7,112 nucleotides of DNA from CAZKFN01 sp964552035 (lineage in GTDB: Bacteria; Bacteroidota; Bacteroidia; Flavobacteriales_E; Vicingaceae): positions 1-7,112 of the forward strand of contig CAZKFN010000099.1 in the NCBI GenBank assembly GCA_964552035.1. Reading direction: 5' to 3'. The notes beneath the pieces were generated by a model. That model was not told the origin of the DNA. It did not search any database and saw only the letters and a program-made list of their open reading frames with translations. A program made the translations under genes and the position numbers. Positions 5,965-7,112 of the stretch are shown here, piece after piece. The stretch's first letter is position 1; each line of letters begins with the position of its first letter.

Positions 5965-7102
5965 AATGCACTTTGTACACTTAACCATATCTTTTTGCTT
6001 ATTGATAGGTAGCGTTCAACTTAGCGCACAAGAAAAATTGCAGTTTACTCTAAAAGAAGCTCAATTGTATGGGATTGAAAACAGTTATCAATCACAATCC
6101 GCAACATTAAATGTAGATAAAGCACATAAGAAAGTTCGTGAAACAGTAGGTATTGGTTTGCCACAAATAGAAGGAGGGGGGAACTATCAAAAATACTTAA
6201 AACTTCCTGTTCAGTTAGTTCCTGCTGAAGCCTTTGGAGGAGCACCCAATGAATATGTTGAGTTTACTTTAGGTACAAAGCAACAAATGGGAATGAGTTT
6301 ACAAGCCACACAACTATTATTCAACGGTTCATATTTTGTAGGACTTCAGGCCAGTAGGGTGTATTTAGAACTTTCTAAAACCGATAAAGAAAAAACAGCT
6401 GCTGAAGTAAAACAATTGATTACTCAAGCTTATGGTAGTGTATTGGTTACAGAAGAAAACGCAAAAATTCTTTCTGGAAATATAGAAAACCTTAAAAAAA
6501 GTTTAGAAGAAACTAAGGCACTTTATGAAGCAGGTTTTGCTGAGGAGCAAGATAGAGATCAAATGGAATTGTTATTATCCAATGCTAAAAATTCTTATGA
6601 CCAAGCAATACAACAAATAGCTCTTAGTAAAAATCAATTAAAATTTGCAATGGGAATTGATATAGAAAATGAAGTTGAATTAATGGACAATATAGAGTCC
6701 ATATCACTGAGAGTAGCAGATGAGGATTACCTCAATAAGGATTTCAACATTAAAGATCATATAGAATATAAAAGTATATTGGTAAATAAAGAAGCCTCTA
6801 AATTGTTATTAAAAGAGCAGCGTTCTAATGCATTGCCATCTTTAAGTGCATTTTATACCTATCAACAAAATTCCTATAGTAGTGAATTCAACTTTTTTGA
6901 TGATTCTAAATGGTTCCCAACTCAAGCAATTGGATTAAACATAAGTGTTCCCATTTTTTCAGGATTAAGTAGAAGTTATAAAGTCCAACAAGATAAAATC
7001 TATTATAAACAAGCTGAGATAGCACAACATCAAGAAAGCCAAAAACTTCAAATTGAAGTTTATAAAGCTAGAACAGAATATACCTTAGCTATAATTCAAT
7101 AA
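5948..7102 (+). CDS. TolC-family outer-membrane efflux protein, C-terminus missing
   Basis: This 384-residue protein belongs to the outer-membrane efflux (OEP/TolC) family, whose trimers form the exit duct for RND or ABC pumps. A signal peptide is clear: basic MKKINK, a hydrophobic core, and likely cleavage after LSA at residue 27. Repeat 1 runs from about 32 to 235, with GLPQIEGGGNY at 70-80, LFNGSYFVGLQAS at 124-136 and YEAGFAEEQD at 193-202. Repeat 2 begins near 255, with ALPSLSAFYTYQ at 295-306 and LNISVPIFSGL at 330-340, but stops in its first long helix. The counterpart of residues 171-235 is absent, so about 60 residues are lacking against a usual 430-460. The stop at 7100-7102 is 10 bases from the window end. 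The start at 5948 keeps the basic signal region; an ATG at 5966 is an alternative. It forms an operon with tetR. Confidence 0.88.
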   Translation: MKKINKMHFVHLTISFCLLIGSVQLSAQEKLQFTLKEAQLYGIENSYQSQSATLNVDKAHKKVRETVGIGLPQIEGGGNYQKYLKLPVQLVPAEAFGGAPNEYVEFTLGTKQQMGMSLQATQLLFNGSYFVGLQASRVYLELSKTDKEKTAAEVKQLITQAYGSVLVTEENAKILSGNIENLKKSLEETKALYEAGFAEEQDRDQMELLLSNAKNSYDQAIQQIALSKNQLKFAMGIDIENEVELMDNIESISLRVADEDYLNKDFNIKDHIEYKSILVNKEASKLLLKEQRSNALPSLSAFYTYQQNSYSSEFNFFDDSKWFPTQAIGLNISVPIFSGLSRSYKVQQDKIYYKQAEIAQHQESQKLQIEVYKARTEYTLAIIQ

Positions 7103-7112
7103 CAAACAACCA

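Noticed and set aside
1..7112. CRISPR array, insertion sequence, phage or toxin-antitoxin genes
   Set aside because: No spaced direct repeats, transposase or integrase motifs, or small paired toxin genes are visible; although a tRNA end is present, no attachment-site repeat or integrase accompanies it.

Overview
The window looks like ordinary chromosome from an AT-rich member of the Bacteroidota, most likely the Flavobacteriia. Four things point there: A-rich gene leaders without Shine-Dalgarno sequences, exact TAnnTTTG promoter -7 boxes (55-62 minus, 168-175 plus, 5324-5331 plus), the character of the AsnRS and sigma-54 proteins, and a TetR-TolC gene pair of the kind that usually opens an RND efflux operon. 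The taxonomic call is an inference from these features, not from a search.

Layout. Positions 1-33 hold the 5' part of a tRNA (probably tRNA-Ile) on the minus strand, with its promoter at about 55-62. Diverging from it are an LD-carboxypeptidase gene (180-1088) and a yraN/UPF0102 gene (1088-1450), which overlap by one base and form an operon. They run head-on into a minus-strand group whose last gene shares the bases TTAA with the yraN stop. In transcription order this group is asnS (5119-3677), a 173-bp gap, rpoN for sigma-54 (3503-2058), then after 2 bp a small membrane protein carrying a degenerate PAP2 phosphatase signature (2055-1447). Divergent from asnS across a 233-bp intergenic region is a TetR-family regulator (5353-5964), overlapping by 17 bp a TolC-family outer-membrane efflux gene (5948-7102).

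How the genes fit together. The left and middle parts are housekeeping: recycling of wall peptides (LdcA), asparaginyl-tRNA supply (AsnS) and the alternative sigma factor (RpoN). The right end is accessory: a self-regulated drug or envelope-stress efflux locus whose membrane-fusion and RND pump genes would lie beyond 7112. No stretch longer than 300 bp lacks a gene.

I see no convincing evidence of a new multi-gene system. The points most worth a second look are: the TolC frame, which stops about 60 residues early, 10 bases from the window edge; the repeat architecture of the tetR promoter (a 7-bp inverted repeat plus three ATGTT-headed 9-mers in phase); the altered PAP2 active-site signature in the gene tied to rpoN; and G7 homopolymers in two genes of an AT-rich genome.
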